A stretch of 64,000 nucleotides of DNA from Poecilobothrus nobilitatus (GCA_947095535.1 OX352772.1:41063445-41127444), one strand, 5' to 3'; counted from the stretch's first letter, positions 19,881-32,065 are shown. Notes: generated by a model from the letters alone, not told the origin. Made by a program: numbers and translations.

Positions 19881-20438
19881 ATGTCAAACATTTTTATTTT
19901 TAAAAATAAACAAAAGGACAAAATGGAGAACAAAATGGAAAAATTAATCGAGCTAGTTAAAAAATACCCCATATTATACGATCTATCAAACAAAGATTAT
20001 AAAAATATAAGAAAAAAAGATCAAATATGGGATGAAATAGGGATTGAATTAAATGAAAATGGTAAGAAATAAGAAATATTTTTTGCAATTGTATTATTTT
20101 ATAAACTATTGTGTAATTGTGTAATTTAAAAAATTATGTTATTTTTAGCTGATGATTTACGAAAAAAATGGAAAAATTTAAGGGATTCCTATGCTAAACA
20201 TATAAGGAATCAAAAAACTAAATCTGGTCAAGCAGCCAGTTTTAAAAATAAATGGATATGGGCAGACCAAATGGAATTTTTTAAACCTTTTTTTAAATTT
20301 GCGAAAACCAGTTCCAATGTCGCAAATCTGGATATAACCTATTGTGATTTAACTAATAGCAATAGCGAGAATAGGGATGAAAGTAGTTTGGAATTAGATA
20401 TCACATCACCAATTTTTATTACTGAGAAGCCCATATAA
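19881..20438 (+). pseudogene. Harbinger MADF gene fused to gypsy pol (unit 1)
   Basis: MADF-domain proteins are the DNA-binding partner of PIF/Harbinger transposases. Exon 1 (ATG 19881 or 19923, to about 20061) encodes MEKLIELVKKYPILYD and KKDQIWDEIGIELN. It is followed by a GTAAG donor, and a TTTTTAG acceptor opens exon 2 at 20149 with DDLRKKWKNLRDSYAKHI, FKNKWIWADQMEFFKPF and SLELDITSP. At 20410 the frame passes into gypsy pol (FITEKPI) and stops at 20438. The MADF domain itself is complete; the C-terminal BESS region is lost. Exon 2 here has 23 bp that the source Harbinger copy has lost. Whether it is transcribed is unknown. Confidence 0.7.
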
Positions 20439-20461
20439 GTCTCTTTAAAAATCAAATTTAT

Positions 20462-21368
20462 TTGAAGGAGGGTACTAAGAAAAGTATCAAATTAAAAATA
20501 GTGCATAAAAAATGCCAAAATATTATTTACGTTACAAGAGATAGCGATCTCCTAAAAATTATGAAACAAATTATAGTAGACAAAGGATTAATGTGTATTT
20601 TTTGTGATAATACACAATTATATTTAAAATTTCAAAATCTTTACCAAAAATATTTCTCTAGTAATAAAAATTTAAAATTTCTAAAATCTTCCATTAAATT
20701 GACAGATATAACAGATAGAAACGAGATACTTACGATTATCAAAAACGAACATTTCAGATAAGTTTTCAATGTACGCCACCATTCATAAATTAAACGACCG
20801 TAACTGGATTTCTATTTTAGATTGCATTAAACAAAGAATTCAATACTTGGGTAAAATGAATAGACTCATATCTGATGGAGATACGTGTATAGTCCATAAT
20901 TTAGTTGACCTATTTTTAAAAGAAAATGGTATCAACTTTCATCAAACTACAGCCGGATCAAACAGCGATATAGAGAGGCTTCACGGCACTCTTAATGAAC
21001 ATTTAAGAGTCATGAATGCCGACCATAATACCGAAAATCTCGATAACCGCCTTTTCAACATCATTAACTCATATAACAATACTATTCACTCAACCACAAA
21101 ACTAAAACCGATTGATTTCCTTACAAAGAATTATAATAAAACAGACATAGAAAATTTGAAAACCAAATTTGAAAGCGAAAAAATAAAACGTATTGAAAAA
21201 TTTAATAAAAATAGAAACGATAATTTTGAACTTACCCAAAATATTGTCAAAAATAGACAAATAGCAAAAAATAGCACTAAATACAAAAGACTGAAAAATT
21301 ACTTAAAACAAAACGATTATACTATCGACCACAGTAACGAAATACAAAATACTATAAAACGCAGTTAA
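20462..21368 (+). pseudogene. Gypsy B integrase with internal deletion (unit 2)
   Basis: The first frame (20462-20761) is the pol region upstream of integrase (KLKIVHKKCQNIIYVTRDSD, and so on). It ends at a TAA where the HHCC zinc domain and first catalytic Asp should lie. The second frame (20769-21368) re-enters the core at MYATIHKLNDRNWISILD, with Asp in LISDGDTC and Glu in GSNSDIERLHGTLNE, then the basic C-terminus. The zinc domain and first Asp are therefore deleted and the enzyme cannot be functional. Unit 3 has the identical lesion, so it predates the duplication. Confidence 0.75.
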
Positions 21369-21408
21369 AACGCAAATATAAACATCAAATTAATTTTTTT
21401 TTTCAGAA

Positions 21409-22977
21409 ATGATTCGCATGATTGTTTTTCTAACCTCTTTCTGGATAATTATCAATGAAGCTCAGAAGGTGGAAATCACACCAATATACACCGAACATTG
21501 CTATTCTGTATTAAAACTGGAAGAAAGACCTATAGGAGACAGTTATGCTAAAATCTTACATATTATAGATTTAAGAGAATTTGAAAACGTACTTGATCTT
21601 TTAAAAACAAACATAAAGAGAATATCATTAATTGATAGTGACTCAAATTTTAATTTGCTAGAAAAGGAAATGAAAATATTAGAGAATAATATAAAAAGTC
21701 TTATACCTCATACTCATAGAAGTAAAAGAGGTCTTATAAACATCGCGGGAAATGCGTTAAAGTTTCTCGCAGGAGCAATGGATCCTGAAGATGCAAATTA
21801 AATTTATGATCATTTAGAAAATTTGAATACATATACCAAACAACTAGTTGACCAGTCAAACAAACAAATAGTAATTAATCACCAAATAACGAACTCAATT
21901 GAAGAAATAAAAAATCATATTAACGGACAAAAAACTAAGTTTGATAAATATTTTAGTAATTCTATTAATATGTCAAAAGCAATTTTAAGAAAACTAAATG
22001 TATACCAATATGAAATTCAGACTTACGCCGCTATCTCACATTTAAATACACTAATTGACAAAATAAAAGACAATATTTTACTTAGTAGACAAAACCTGTT
22101 AGCTCATGATATATTAAATATGGATGAAATACAAAAATTCAATATAACAATAAATATTTTACCATTTATTAGAAATAGCGTAATTTTAAATGATGAAAAT
22201 TCTATAATTTTTGCAATTCTTATGCCAGCATTTTCTAAAGAAAAATATTTTAACGCTCTCATTCTTCCATTTCCAAATACAAAAAATGAACAATTAAGTA
22301 TTGAAAACGAAAAGGTAAAGTAAATTATAAGTAAAGAAAATGTATTTAATTTTAACTTTAATATAGTAAATAAAAACCAACTAAAATATCACAAAAATAA
22401 ATGTATTCGTAACTTATTATCAAACCACAGTACTTGTAATTTTGTATTAAATAAAGAAACAACTGTAGAAGAAGTAGAAACGGGTATAATTATAACAAAA
22501 AACATTGGCTTGACTCAAATGAAAAACGATTGTTCAAACCAAGAAATTGTTCTAAAGGGAAATAATTTAATAAAATTCTCGAATTGTAAAATCACAATTA
22601 ATAATAATAAATTTGTAAATATTATAGAAAAAGTTGAGAGTCATATCATTATGCCCAGCTTAAATTTTAGTTTGATAGAAATAATTGAAAATGTAACTTT
22701 AGAAAATCTTAAAACTGAAAATATAAAAAACAGAGAAAGTATTGACTATGTTGAATTTAAACATAATGCTGTCAGTTACTCATTTTCAGCAATTATTTTA
22801 ATTATAATATTGGCAGTAATTCTAATTTTAAAGCTCGTTCTAACTATTCATAAAAATAAAATTTTAGATGTAGTAAAATTATCGGGAGATTCAACTACCA
22901 ACATTAATAAAGCCGATAGTGCTATGTTTTCCGAGACGGAAAATTCTAAGAGGGGAAGTGTTATATTCAGTTTATAA
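21409..22977 (+). pseudogene. Errantivirus env 1 (unit 2), interrupted
   Basis: This copy has the same architecture as unit 1: signal-like start, RSKR cleavage site, fusion-peptide-like stretch, TAA at 21799-21801, middle part 21823-22323 ending at the stop inside the 6-bp insertion, and C-part 22510-22977 with the membrane anchor. It shares both stops with unit 1. At several substitutions (a Thr codon in the N-part, an Ile codon in the middle, an Asn codon near the tail) it matches unit 3 instead. Confidence 0.75.
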
Positions 22978-23102
22978 TATAACGTGGGAACTCAAAATAT
23001 AGTTTTTCCCAGCTGTCATTTGACACCCTAATTAAAACATCTAGTTAAGTTCAACATAATCAAATAAATATTTTGATAATTTTATTTTTGTAACAAGCAA
23101 AA

Positions 23103-23558
23103 ATGCTGACTAACAATAATTTAAGCTTTAGATTTATGTTTATGAAAAATGTAAGAAATAAAATAAGAAAAATAAAGTTAGTTTTTAACATGACTCTAAA
23201 CGCTGAAGTTTATTATTTTAAAATTATATTTGAAATTAATAATAAAACTTATAAATATGAACAAGGAAAAACAATAAATGAATTAAACTTGTCATAAAAT
23301 ATCATTAAAACAATAGAAATTTAACTTTACCAGGTAACACATTAATAAATTATAACAATTGTACATTGAAAATAGTAAATCAAGAATTTTCAAATATTAA
23401 AGAAATTATAAACCAAAGGGAGGAGTTATGTATATGCATACAAATACACATACAAATATAGATAATATACCTCTAAATTCAAAACAAGACAAATCATGTT
23501 TTGATAATAGATATGCTGAAGTATTAACAGCTATATCTAATAAAGTAAATAACAAATA
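23103..23558 (+). pseudogene. Env 2 C-terminal fragment (unit 2)
   Basis: A single copy of the env 2 tail, matching the second copy in unit 1 at 18570-19025. The 64-residue frame starts at 23103 and the tail ends at the stop before the polypurine tract. It carries the short variant (no aataaa insertion before aataac). Confidence 0.5.
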
Positions 23559-23573
23559 ATAACAAAGAAAGGA

Positions 23574-24022
23574 TCTTTATTATTGGAAATAAATAAATGT
23601 AACTAAACGATCAATATTATCATGATCAAACATGAATCTTTGTAAAAGTAATAAAACAAATTTTGTAAACTAAAATGATTAAATAAGTATTTATCATTTA
23701 GTAATAATTTATAAATAAAGATTAAACAGGATCAAAACATGAATCTTTGTAATAATTAGAAAATAAAGTAATAAATAGTTTTGTAAACTAAATGATGAAA
23801 TAGGTAAATATTTATCATTTAGTAATTATATTTTAATAGATAAAGATGTAGTATAAATACTTGTGAAAGTACAAAATAAGTTCAGTTCTAAATAACATTC
23901 CAGACGATTAACTGTAATATTAAAATATTAAATAAAGTTCTATAATTAAATAAAATAAATAAATCATTGTTGTTTTTTTTAAATAATCCAACAATCGAAT
24001 ATAAAATTCGTGTACAGCTTAA
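23574..24022 (+). repeat. LTR-like segment (unit 2)
   Basis: Same 450-bp segment as 19041-19489, at an offset of 4533 bp, again directly after the AAAGAAAGGA purine tract. Confidence 0.6.
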
Positions 24023-24413
24023 ACCTGGAGCAATTTTTTGCAATTTCATATTTAAGGTTTTGACGTAAATATCTCGTATTGATAAGCTTTTGGAGCAAAT
24101 CGGACAATCGCAAGTGGTAGTTTACTAGTGTACTTTTTTAGTGTTTTACGAATATTTCGTAACAGAAAAATGTTATTTTTCTGTTATTTAGAAAATTGTT
24201 ATTTAGTTAAATAAGAGGAACAACTTTGCCATGGAACATTTTTTTAATCCGATTAACTTTAACTTTTATTAAATTTTTTTTTGTCTAAGTCCAAATTTCA
24301 TACATAATTTCAGTCCATATGCATTTATGTGAACAATTTTTTTGTTTTTTTTTTATATCTATAAAAATTTATATACATACTTTATGCGATTTTTATGCGG
24401 TTTCCGCATATAA

Positions 24414-24971
24414 ATGTCAAACATTTTTATTTTTAAAAATAAACAAAAGGACAAAATGGAGAACAAAATGGAAAAATTAATCGAGCTAGTTAAAAAATAC
24501 CCCATATTATACGATCTATCAAACAAAGATTATAAAAATATAAGAAAAAAAGATCAAATATGGGATGAAATAGGGATTGAATTAAATGAAAATGGTAAGA
24601 AATAAGAAATATTTTTTGCAATTGTATTATTTTATAAACTATTGTGTAATTGTGTAATTTAAAAAATTATGTTATTTTTAGCTGATGATTTACGAAAAAA
24701 ATGGAAAAATTTAAGGGATTCCTATGCTAAACATATAAGGAATCAAAAAACTAAATCTGGTCAAGCAGCCAGTTTTAAAAATAAATGGATATGGGCAGAC
24801 CAAATGGAATTTTTTAAACCTTTTTTTAAATTTGCGAAAACCAGTTCCAATGTCGCAAATCTGGATATAACCTATTGTGATTTAACTAATAGCAATAGCG
24901 AGAATAGGGATGAAAGTAGTTTGGAATTAGATATCACATCACCAATTTTTATTACTGAGAAGCCCATATAA
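24414..24971 (+). pseudogene. Harbinger MADF gene fused to gypsy pol (unit 2)
   Basis: Exact structural repeat of 19881-20438: exon 1 to about 24594, exon 2 from 24682, a complete MADF domain and the same joint into pol at 24943/24944. The identical joint shows that both fusions come from one duplication event that was then repeated. Confidence 0.7.
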
Positions 24972-24994
24972 GTCTCTTTAAAAATCAAATTTAT

Positions 24995-25901
24995 TTGAAG
25001 GAGGGTACTAAGAAAAGTATCAAATTAAAAATAGTGCATAAAAAATGCCAAAATATTATTTACGTTACAAGAGATAGCGATCTCCTAAAAATTATGAAAC
25101 AAATTATAGTAGACAAAGGATTAATGTGTATTTTTTGTGATAATACACAATTATATTTAAAATTTCAAAATCTTTACCAAAAATATTTCTCTAGTAATAA
25201 AAATTTAAAATTTCTAAAATCTTCCATTAAATTGACAGATATAACAGATAGAAACGAGATACTTACGATTATCAAAAACGAACATTTCAGATAAGTTTTC
25301 AATGTACGCCACCATTCATAAATTAAACGACCGTAACTGGATTTCTATTTTAGATTGCATTAAACAAAGAATTCAATACTTGGGTAAAATGAATAGACTC
25401 ATATCTGATGGAGATACGTGTATAGTCCATAATTTAGTTGACCTATTTTTAAAAGAAAATGGTATCAACTTTCATCAAACTACAGCCGGATCAAACAGCG
25501 ATATAGAGAGGCTTCACGGCACTCTTAATGAACATTTAAGAGTCATGAATGCCGACCATAATACCGAAAATCTCGATAACCGCCTTTTCAACATCATTAA
25601 CTCATATAACAATACTATTCACTCAACCACAAAACTAAAACCGATTGATTTCCTTACAAAGAATTATAATAAAACAGACATAGAAAATTTGAAAACCAAA
25701 TTTGAAAGCGAAAAAATAAAACGTATTGAAAAATTTAATAAAAATAGAAACGATAATTTTGAACTTACCCAAAATATTGTCAAAAATAGACAAATAGCAA
25801 AAAATAGCACTAAATACAAAAGACTGAAAAATTACTTAAAACAAAACGATTATACTATCGACCACAGTAACGAAATACAAAATACTATAAAACGCAGTTA
25901 A
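24995..25901 (+). pseudogene. Gypsy B integrase with internal deletion (unit 3)
   Basis: Frames 24995-25294 and 25302-25901 repeat the unit 2 arrangement residue for residue as far as can be seen. They show the same loss of the zinc domain and first catalytic Asp between NEHFR and MYATIHK. Confidence 0.75.
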
Positions 25902-25941
25902 AACGCAAATATAAACATCAAATTAATTTTTTTTTTCAGAA

Positions 25942-27504
25942 ATGATTCGCATGATTGTTTTTCTAACCTCTTTCTGGATAATTATCAATGAAGCTCAGAA
26001 GGTGGAAATCACACCAATATACACCGAACATTGCTATTCTGTATTAAAACTGGAAGAAAGACCTATAGGAGACAGTTATGCTAAAATCTTACATATTATA
26101 GATTTAAGAGAATTTGAAAACGTACTTGATCTTTTAAAAACAAACATAAAGAGAATATCATTAATTGATAGTGACTCAAATTTTAATTTGCTAGAAAAGG
26201 AAATGAAAATATTAGAGAATAATATAAAAAGTCTTATACCTCATACTCATAGAAGTAAAAGAGGTCTTATAAACATCGCGGGAAATGCGTTAAAGTTTCT
26301 CGCAGGAGCAATGGATCCTGAAGATGCAAATTAAATTTATGATCATTTAGAAAATTTGAATACATATACCAAACAACTAGTTGACCAGTCAAACAAACAA
26401 ATAGTAATTAATCACCAAATAACGAACTCAATTGAAGAAATAAAAAATCATATTAACGGACAAAAAACTAAGTTTGATAAATATTTTAGTAATTCTATTA
26501 ATATGTCAAAAGCAATTTTAAGAAAACTAAATGTATACCAATATGAAATTCAGACTTACGCCGCTATCTCACATTTAAATACACTAATTGACAAAATAAA
26601 AGACAATATTTTACTTAGTAGACAAAACCTGTTAGCTCATGATATATTAAATATGGATGAAATACAAAAATTCAATATAACAATAAATATTTTACCATTT
26701 ATTAGAAATAGCGTAATTTTAAATGATGAAAATTCTATAATTTTTGCAATTCTTATGCCAGCATTTTCTAAAGAAAAATATTTTAACGCTCTCATTCTTC
26801 CATTTCCAAATACAAAAAATGAACAATTAAGTATTGAAAACGAAAAGGTAATTATAAGTAAAGAAAATGTATTTAATTTTAACTTTAATATAGTAAATAA
26901 AAACCAACTAAAATATCACAAAAATAAATGTATTCGTAACTTATTATCAAACCACAGTACTTGTAATTTTGTATTAAATAAAGAAACAACTGTAGAAGAA
27001 GTAGAAACGGGTATAATTATAACAAAAAACATTGGCTTGACTCAAATGAAAAACGATTGTTCAAACCAAGAAATTGTTCTAAAGGGAAATAATTTAATAA
27101 AATTCTCGAATTGTAAAATCACAATTAATAATAATAAATTTGTAAATATTATAGAAAAAGTTGAGAGTCATATCATTATGCCCAGCTTAAATTTTAGTTT
27201 GATAGAAATAATTGAAAATGTAACTTTAGAAAATCTTAAAACTGAAAATATAAAAAACAGAGAAAGTATTGACTATGTTGAATTTAAACATAATGCTGTC
27301 AGTTACTCATTTTCAGCAATTATTTTAATTATAATATTGGCAGTAATTCTAATTTTAAAGCTCGTTCTAACTATTCATAAAAATAAAATTTTAGATGTAG
27401 TAAAATTATCGGGAGATTCAACTACCAACATTAATAAAGCCGATAGTGCTATGTTTTCCGAGACGGAAAATTCTAAGAGGGGAAGTGTTATATTCAGTTT
27501 ATAA
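25942..27504 (+). pseudogene. Errantivirus env 1 (unit 3), one stop only
   Basis: The N-part (25942-26334) ends at the same TAA as in the other units. From 26356 the frame is open for 382 residues to 27504, because this unit lacks the 6-bp insertion that brings the second stop into units 1 and 2. Visible parts are the signal-like start, RSKR, a fusion-peptide-like segment, a long helical middle, a cysteine-containing region (KCIRN, TCNF, NDCSNQ, SNCKIT) and a membrane anchor rich in Ile and Leu. It is the best preserved of the three, but still cannot give a continuous product without reading through the stop. Confidence 0.75.
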
Positions 27505-27629
27505 TATAACGTGGGAACTCAAAATATAGTTTTTCCCAGCTGTCATTTGACACCCTAATTAAAACATCTAGTTAAGTTCAACATAATCAAATAAATATTT
27601 TGATAATTTTATTTTTGTAACAAGCAAAA

Positions 27630-28097
27630 ATGCTGACTAACAGTAATTTAAGCTTTAGATTTATGTTTATGAAAAATGTAAGAAATAAAATAAGAAAAAT
27701 AAAGTTAGTTTTTAACATGACTCTAAACGCTGAAGTTTATTATTTTAAAATTATATTTGAAATTAATAATAAAACTTATAAATATGAACAAGGAAAAACA
27801 ATAAATGAATTAAACTTGTCATAAAATATCATTAAAACAATCATGTGACAATAGAAATTTAACTTTACCAGGTAACACATTAATAAATTATAACAATTGT
27901 ACATTGAAAATAGTAAATCAAGAATTTTCAAATATTAAAGAAATTATAAACCAAAGGGAGGAGTTATGTATATGCATACAAATACACATACAAATATAGA
28001 TAATATACCTCTAAATTCAAAACAAGACAAATCATGTTTTGATAATAGATATGCTGAAGTATTAACAGCTATATCTAATAAAGTAAATAACAAATAA
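27630..28097 (+). pseudogene. Env 2 C-terminal fragment (unit 3)
   Basis: Same fragment as in the other units but with the longer variant at two indels (aatcatgtgacaatag and aataaaataataac). In this it resembles the first copy in unit 1 rather than unit 2. Confidence 0.5.
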
Positions 28098-28119
28098 TAA
28101 AATAATAACAAAGAAAGGA

Positions 28120-28569
28120 TCTTTATTATTGGAAATAAATAAATGTAACTAAACGATCAATATTATCATGATCAAACATGAATCTTTGTAAAAGTAATAA
28201 AACAAATTTTGTAAACTAAAATGATTAAATAAGTATTTATCATTTAGTAATAATTTATAAATAAAGATTAAACAGGATCAAAACATGAATCTTTGTAATA
28301 ATTAGAAAATAAAGTAATAAATAGTTTTGTAAACTAAATGATGAAATAGGTAAATATTTATCATTTAGTAATTATATTTTAATAGATAAAGATGTAGTAT
28401 AAATACTTGTGAAAGTACAAAATAAGTTCAGTTCTAAATAACATTCCAGACGATTAACTGTAATATTAAAATATTAAATAAAGTTCTATAATTAAATAAA
28501 ATAAATAAATCATTGTTGTTTTTTTTAAATAATCCAACAATCGAATATAAAATTCGTGTACAGCTTAAA
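28120..28569 (+). repeat. LTR-like segment (unit 3)
   Basis: Third direct copy of the 450-bp LTR-like segment after an AAAGAAAGGAT purine tract. Confidence 0.6.
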
Positions 28570-29335
28570 CCGGAGCAATTTTTTGCAATTTCATATTTAA
28601 GGTTTTGACGTAAATATCTCGTATTGATAAGCTTTTGGAGCAAATCGGACAATCGCAAGTGGTAGTTTACTAGTGTACTTTTTTAGTGTTTTACGAATAT
28701 TTCGTAACAGAAAAATGTTATTTTTCTGTTATTTAGAAAATTGTTATTTAGTTAAATAAGAGGAACAACTTTGCCATGGAACATTTTTTTAATCCGATTA
28801 ACTTTAACTTTTATTAAATTTTTTTTTGTCTAAGTCCAAATTTCATACATAATTTCAGTCCATATGCATTTATGTGAACAATTTTTTTGTTTTTTTTTTA
28901 TATCTATAAAAATTTATATACATACTTATATCTATGCATATTATTCTTTTGTTGATGACATAAAATTAAAACGGAAAAATTTTTGTTAGTAGATTCAATA
29001 TTAATCTTATGTATGTTTTGTATTTGTTTACAGTTTTTACTATTTTTTACTTCTAATATTTTTGGATGAAAAAAAATCATGTACATTACATAATAATGTA
29101 AATGGATGTATGAATGAATGCACATATATTTTTAGCATTGTACTTTTCGTGTAGTGGCCATCGGTCCTGTGGTGGAGACAGCTGATTTTTGCAATAAAAA
29201 TGCAATAAAAAATATTTTTATTTTCCGTCCTACGCCATCTCTCTGTGTATATAAAAGGGTCGGTCGTAAGTGTTCTACATGAAAATTTTGAAAAGTAATT
29301 GTACCTAATTGTAAAATTTTGTATATGTGACTCTC
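28570..29335. other. Flanking DNA between LTR segment and Harbinger 1
   Basis: The first 355 bp are the spacer shared with units 1 and 2. The following 410 bp are unique to unit 3 and contain no gene. The stretch at 29220-29280 (cgccatctctctgtgtatataaaagggtcgg) has a TATA-like tataaaag, possibly a former promoter. Confidence 0.4.
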
Positions 29336-29545
29336 TTAAGCCTTCCCCAAACCGGCGCGTTTTTTTTGCGGCAGCGGTGCGTTTTTTTTCCGCAAAATAT
29401 TATTACATAGCGGCTTATGAATATGCCCAAACCAACACGATTGCGGCGCGTTTTTACAGCGTTTTTTTTGCGGCAAATATACATAAGAATTTTTCCGCAA
29501 AAAAAACGCGGCTGGCAGCGATTTTTATGCGGTTTCCGCATATAA

Positions 29546-30560
29546 ATGTCAAACATTTTTATTTTTAAAAATAAACAAAAGGACAAAATGGAGAACAAAA
29601 TGGAAAAATTAATCGAGCTAGTTAAAAAATATCCCATATTATACGATCTATCAAACAAAGATTATAAAAATATAAGAAAAAAAGATCAAATATGGGATGA
29701 AATAGGGATTGAATTAAATGAAAATGGTAAGAAATAAGAAATATTTTTTGCAATTGTATTATTTTATAAACTATTGTGTAATTGTGTATTATTTTTAGCT
29801 GATGATTTACGAAAAAAATGGAAAAATTTAAGGGATTCCTATGCTAAACATATAAGGAATCAAAAAACTAAATCTGGTCAAGCAGCCAGTTTTAAAAATA
29901 AATGGATATGGGCAGACCAAATGGAATTTTTTAAACCTTTTTTTAAATTTGCGAAAACCAGTTCCAATGTCGCAAATCTGGATATAACCTATTGTGAATA
30001 GGGATGAAAGTAGTTTGGAATTAGATATCACATCACCACCTATCGCTGAATCTTGTAAGATTATTTATTTATTTGTAAATATGTTCAAATAATAAGAGTT
30101 TGTGTTATCATTTATATAGCTTTATTGAATAATCAAACAGAAGAGTTACAATTTGTTTTTGAGACACCATCATCTTCTAAAACACCCGTAACAATTCAAG
30201 CCTGTGACAAGTCTGCTATAAATCAACCATCTGCATTTGTTCCTGGAAAAAAAGCCAAGAAGAGTCGTCCACCATCACCATCTTCAAATATAGGCAGAGT
30301 AATTAATTATTTAGAAGAAAAAAAAAAAACAAGGAAGATGAAATTGATTGCCTTATGTTGACCCATGCAAAAACCATAAAAAAATTTTCAAAAAAAAAAG
30401 CAGATTATTACCAAAATGAAAATAGCAGAATTAATTATGCAGCAAGAGCTATTAAATTTGGAAGAAAGCACCCGTGATATGCATCATATGCAAGTGATAT
30501 ATGCTCATCTGAAATATCTATTTTATCTGAGACACCTAATTTTTCTCAATGCTTTAGTTT
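29546..30560 (+). pseudogene. Harbinger 1 MADF-BESS protein, broken
   Basis: Exon 1 (29546-29726) and exon 2 (from 29799) encode the MADF domain as in units 1 and 2. In exon 2 a 23-bp deletion relative to those copies (after cctattgtga, about 29997) shifts the frame into TAG. A donor at CTTGTAAG (about 30052) and an acceptor before ctttattgaa (30120) define exon 3, with LQFVFETPSSSKTPV, a lysine/proline-rich linker and a BESS-like DEIDCLMLTHAKTIKKF. Runs of A at about 30320 and 30392 shift the frame again. The C-terminus (MKIAELIMQQELLNLEE) follows. Its role would be DNA binding and nuclear import of the transposase. Confidence 0.65.
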
Positions 30561-30767
30561 AGATAATTTTAAAAATTAATAATAAGTTTAAATTTTACCT
30601 TTTTTTATTGTTCTCGATAATTACAAATATATATAATTCATGTTATTCTTCTTATAATTCATTATAACAACTTAAAAAAAATAAAAAATATAATATAAAT
30701 GAAATTTTTTACTTTTACTGGATTTTGTATTACTAGATTGTATACTAATGTCTTGAAAATAAATGAC

Positions 30768-32065
30768 TCAATTGAAGTAATTGACAAATTTGTCTCTAGT
30801 TTCAAATGCTATATTTGTTGCTCGTCTTGGATCATTCGTGATATTGGTAAAAGCTCCCAGTTCTGACTCTCGTGGATCTAGATATTCAAAAAAATTATCA
30901 TCACTTTTTTTTGTTCGTAAAAAATTGTGTAAGACACATGCTGTTTTTATAATTAAAATTGTTGTTGTTGTTTTGGTTTCTATGGGTCTATAAAATATTC
31001 GCCATTTTTGAGCCAATATTCCAAATGCATTTTCGACAACTCTTCTTGCAGCACAAAGTCTTTCATTATAATTTTTTTTTGTTGGATCATTTCTTGATTG
31101 ACGACAAGCAAATGGTCTCATTAAATATGGTTTTAGTCCAAAAGCTTCATCTCCAATTACAACGTGTGGACATCGTTCATTTTGTCCAGGCAAATTTTTA
31201 GATTCAGGAACATTCATCATATTTGCTTCAAATTTTCTTCCCATATTGGATTCTTCGAAAATACCGCCATCACTATTTTTGCCATACCCACCAATATCTA
31301 CACATATAAATTTGTAATCTGGACCAACAATAGCCATGAGCACCATAGAAAATTTATGCAAGTAGCACCAATAATTCGATCCAGTATTATCTGGACATTT
31401 GATAGACACGTGTTTACCATCAATACTTCCAATACAATTTGGAAAACGCCATAAATTCATGTACCCTTCAGAAGATTCTTTCCAAATTTCCATTGTTGGT
31501 TCTGGTAGATAAATACTTTGCAGTTTATTGCAAATAGCTTCACAAACTTCTACAACAATTGCACTAACTGTTGAAAAACCAACACGAAAACTATGTCCAA
31601 TTGTGTAAAAACTATCACCAGTAGCAAGAAATCTGTAAAATTATACATATCAAATTTGTAAAAATTGTTTTCATAAACATATTATGTTACAATTTCTCAC
31701 CTTAATGTAATAACAAGTCTTTCCTCAGATGAAATAGCTTCCCGATAATTTGTATCTACTTTTCGAATATCGCTGTCTATTAAGCTTAAAATTTCATCGA
31801 AACACTTACTTGTCATTCTAAAATATATATAAAAACGTTTTTCATCGTTTCGAAGTTGTGGCATCAATGTATGATATTCTCCATACTTTAACCGATCTAG
31901 GTTAATATCATGCACCCACTTTCTTTTTCTTCTTAAAAAAAATATACATATTATATATGAGGAGGTAAGTTTCAAAAACAAAAATAATTATTTTCACATT
32001 TACCTATTTTCTTCGTCTTCTAGTAAGGCAAATAACAAAAGTGCTTCTTCTTCATCTGACGACAT
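30768..32065 (-). CDS. Harbinger 1 DDE transposase, intact
   Basis: Three exons on the minus strand, 32065-32004, 31931-31701 and 31632-30768, with GT-AG introns keep one frame for 385 residues. Exon 1 is acidic (SSDEEEALLLFALLEDEE) and exon 2 holds the DNA-binding helical region. Exon 3 has the HARBI1-type catalytic core: Asp169 in GSIDGKHV, Asp259 in VIGDEAFGLKPY, Glu298 in VVENAFGILAQKWR, then CVLHNF. It would cut and join the element ends and produce the TTA duplications. No stop or frameshift was found. The family normally needs a Myb/MADF partner, whose gene here is damaged, so activity would depend on a partner supplied elsewhere. Confidence 0.88.

Larger units (their letters stand above)
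15893..30037 (+). repeat. Tandem triplication of a gypsy-Harbinger chimeric unit
   Basis: Three direct copies lie head to tail: about 15893-20410, 20411-24943 and 24944-30037. Each runs integrase, env 1, a 130-bp LTR-like start, env 2 tail, LTR-like segment, AT-rich spacer and Harbinger MADF gene. The joints at 20410/20411 and 24943/24944 fuse the MADF exon (catcacc) to gypsy pol (aatttttattactgag) with about 1 nt of overlap. Units 2 and 3 differ by few substitutions over kilobases. Unit 1 has a roughly 560-bp deletion in integrase and a roughly 525-bp internal duplication. Unit 3 keeps about 600 bp that units 1 and 2 lack, including the Harbinger 5' end. Confidence 0.9.

Noticed and set aside
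25942..27504. Unit 3 env as an intact, domesticated envelope gene
   Set aside because: A TAA shared by all three copies still interrupts it just after the fusion-peptide-like segment, and the companion integrase is deleted.
29305..29658. Minus-strand frame across the Harbinger 1 left end
   Set aside because: It is the complement of the GC-rich terminal repeat and the MADF first exon.
15893..30037. Tandem repeats as a possible satellite or CRISPR-like array
   Set aside because: The unit is 4.5-5 kb and made of retroviral and transposon genes with unique joints; there are no short repeat-spacer units.
30781..31454. Plus-strand frames opposite the Harbinger transposase
   Set aside because: They are shadows of the intact minus-strand transposase exon 3.
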